Positions 62,995 to 64,000 of a stretch of DNA of 64,000 nt are shown here, one piece after another. Origin of the DNA: Solea solea (Eukaryota; Chordata; Actinopteri; Pleuronectiformes; Soleidae); NCBI RefSeq assembly GCF_958295425.1, contig NC_081142.1, forward strand, positions 4,420,917-4,484,916, read 5' to 3'. The position numbers and the translations under genes were made by a program. Position 1 is the stretch's first letter, and each line of letters starts with the position of its first letter. Under the pieces are notes generated by a model. The model was not told the origin of the DNA. It saw only the letters and a list, made by a program, of their open reading frames with translations, and did no database searches.

Positions 62995-63057
62995 TTCTTC
63001 TCGGTCTTAAAAGTCAGTTACATCCATAGAACGCAAGCTTGCAGAAAGCGGCAGCAG
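62995..63057 (+). CDS. Candidate small coding exon, phase 0/0
   Basis: A 35-base CT-rich tract ends in CAG at 62994, and after 63 bases GGCAGCAG meets the consensus donor GTATGT at 63058. Phase 0 is open and reads 21 residues (SVLKVSYIHRTQACRKRQQ at its end). Splice sites are excellent, but the tract is part of a simple repeat and the peptide is short. Its outgoing phase does not fit the preferred frame of the candidate at 63655. Confidence 0.25.
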
Positions 63058-63319
63058 GTATGTGTGGAGGCTGGGGCTGACAGTCAGATGCAGTCAGAAA
63101 TAGGCAGCGACTTCTGAGAAGAGGCTCGTGATAGTTGCAGTATGACTGGAAGCCTTGAGAATCTATTAGTGCAGCTGCACTAGATGTTCGTGAATGTAAC
63201 ACTGAGAAGAGAGGACGCGACAAGAGACTCAAATCTGAATCAGTCGTGCGTAGTTTGGTCACTGTGAATGTGTTCCTCAGGCAGAGGTTGGTTTCTTGTG
63301 TCAAGGACACTCATCGATA

Positions 63320-63460
63320 TAATGCATTCTTTATCCTAACCTTAACTATCACAACTCAATGTTTATCCCTTAACTATTACCCTCAAAAAGCACTTTTAAG
63401 GGGTGACAGAACGTGATACCCATACAAGAACACACACACCTATTCGTACTATGTGTATTT
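63320..63460 (-). repeat. GT-flanked dispersed repeat, partial third copy
   Basis: On the minus strand 'gtgtgtgttcttgtatgggt' leads to 'gtaatagttaagggataaac' and 'gatagttaaggttaggataa', the same arrangement as 55930-56245 but more decayed and shorter. Confidence 0.35.
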
Positions 63461-63654
63461 TAGCTCCACGTTTCAGTTTAGGCTGATTAAACATAGAGAG
63501 TCAAAGGTTCAAGTAAATCATTTTTTTTTTTTCCCCATATTTACAATTTTCCTTTATCTGTCTATGTGGTTTAGGTGACACACATGACCCATCGCCTATT
63601 GACTAATCAATGAATGAGCATCTCTCTATCTCTCTGACATTCTCCTTTCATCAG

Positions 63655-63837
63655 TCTTCCCCGATCACACTTTGCTGGCCCTGCGTTCACCACAGGCCAC
63701 GGACGGAGAGGAAGAGTATTTGCTTACTTGCAGGAGGCCACTGAGTAGGAGGCTTTCGTTACCGGAATCGTCCCTACAGAAAGAGGAAGGAGGGGCAAAG
63801 GACACATTTCTTGTCATTGGCCATTATCAGTCTGAAG
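63655..63837 (+). CDS. Candidate coding exon at the right edge, gene unknown
   Basis: The acceptor 'tctctgacattctcctttcatcag' region ends at 63654. The frame beginning with two bases and then TTC is open for more than 75 codons: FPDHTLLALRSPQATDGEEE, then YLLTCRRPLSRRLSLPESS and KDTFLVIGHYQSEG. Codon choice and the RRLSLPE phosphosite-like motif look coding. A weak donor (AAG|GTGTAG) lies at 63838; if unused, the frame stops at 63885-63887, making this a last exon. The family is not recognised. Among the exon candidates it has the most protein-like reading. Confidence 0.38.
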
Positions 63838-64000
63838 GTGTAGACTGTAAACAACTGGCTCAAGCACGTACGGCTTTTAAAATTTGAAACCCCTGACCAT
63901 TTTTAAGGTGAACATTCAATACAAGGTTTTCCTTTAAACACAAACATTGTAATTATGTGTAATTGGTCTGCAAAGGAGACTTTTTTCCCCTCATAATCAC

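Overview
The window reads as non-coding vertebrate DNA, most likely from a spiny-rayed (acanthomorph) teleost fish. The evidence is: very dense CA/GT, CT and TA microsatellites; two kinds of tRNA-derived SINE of teleost style; a decayed Tc1-like transposon; split non-autonomous DNA transposons; and GT-flanked dispersed repeats typical of fish genomes. There is no operon-like gene packing, no run of ribosome-binding sites, no rRNA or tRNA gene and no CRISPR array. The longest open frames (about 155-178 codons) are what chance gives in 64 kb, and most of them run through simple repeats.

No complete gene can be supported. The window looks like introns and intergenic DNA around one or more genes. 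I mark about a dozen candidate exons where a good acceptor, an open frame and a donor (or stop) coincide. The best are 1601-1720 (+, phase 0/0), 36477-36623 (+, possible last exon), 63655 to about 63837 (+, right edge) and 25593-25730 (+). None matches a protein I can name, so all are modest-confidence calls. Pseudo-exons of this kind are common in vertebrate introns.

Layout: 0-6 kb is unique sequence with one exon candidate and short microsatellites. 6.3-6.85 kb is a cluster of a 95-bp TA repeat, a reversed SINE piece, a second SINE tail and an LTR-like fragment. 7-11 kb holds two weak exon candidates and a long pyrimidine-rich stretch. A near-complete SINE lies at 11.28-11.59 kb. Two diverged copies of one terminal-inverted-repeat element lie at 14.6 and 18.1 kb. 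A GT-associated repeat with another repeat inserted in it is at 15.7-16.1 kb. Two copies of an unnamed SINE-like repeat in opposite orientation lie at 23.0 and 30.5 kb, and a hAT-type end at 31.3 kb. 26-36 kb and 44-58 kb have several balanced-composition islands with homeodomain, POU or RFX-type sites that look like conserved regulatory elements, though conservation cannot be seen here.

The most interesting object is at 42.55-44.13 kb. A familiar fish MITE (arms rich in TAATCGATTA) is split by about 1.2 kb that carries a promoter-like block: three inverted CCAAT boxes, a ZNF143/Staf-like site and a splice donor on the minus strand. At 46.0-46.4 kb lies an internally deleted Tc1-like element with a short readable piece of the transposase helix-turn-helix region. 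No functional system of interacting genes can be described from this window.
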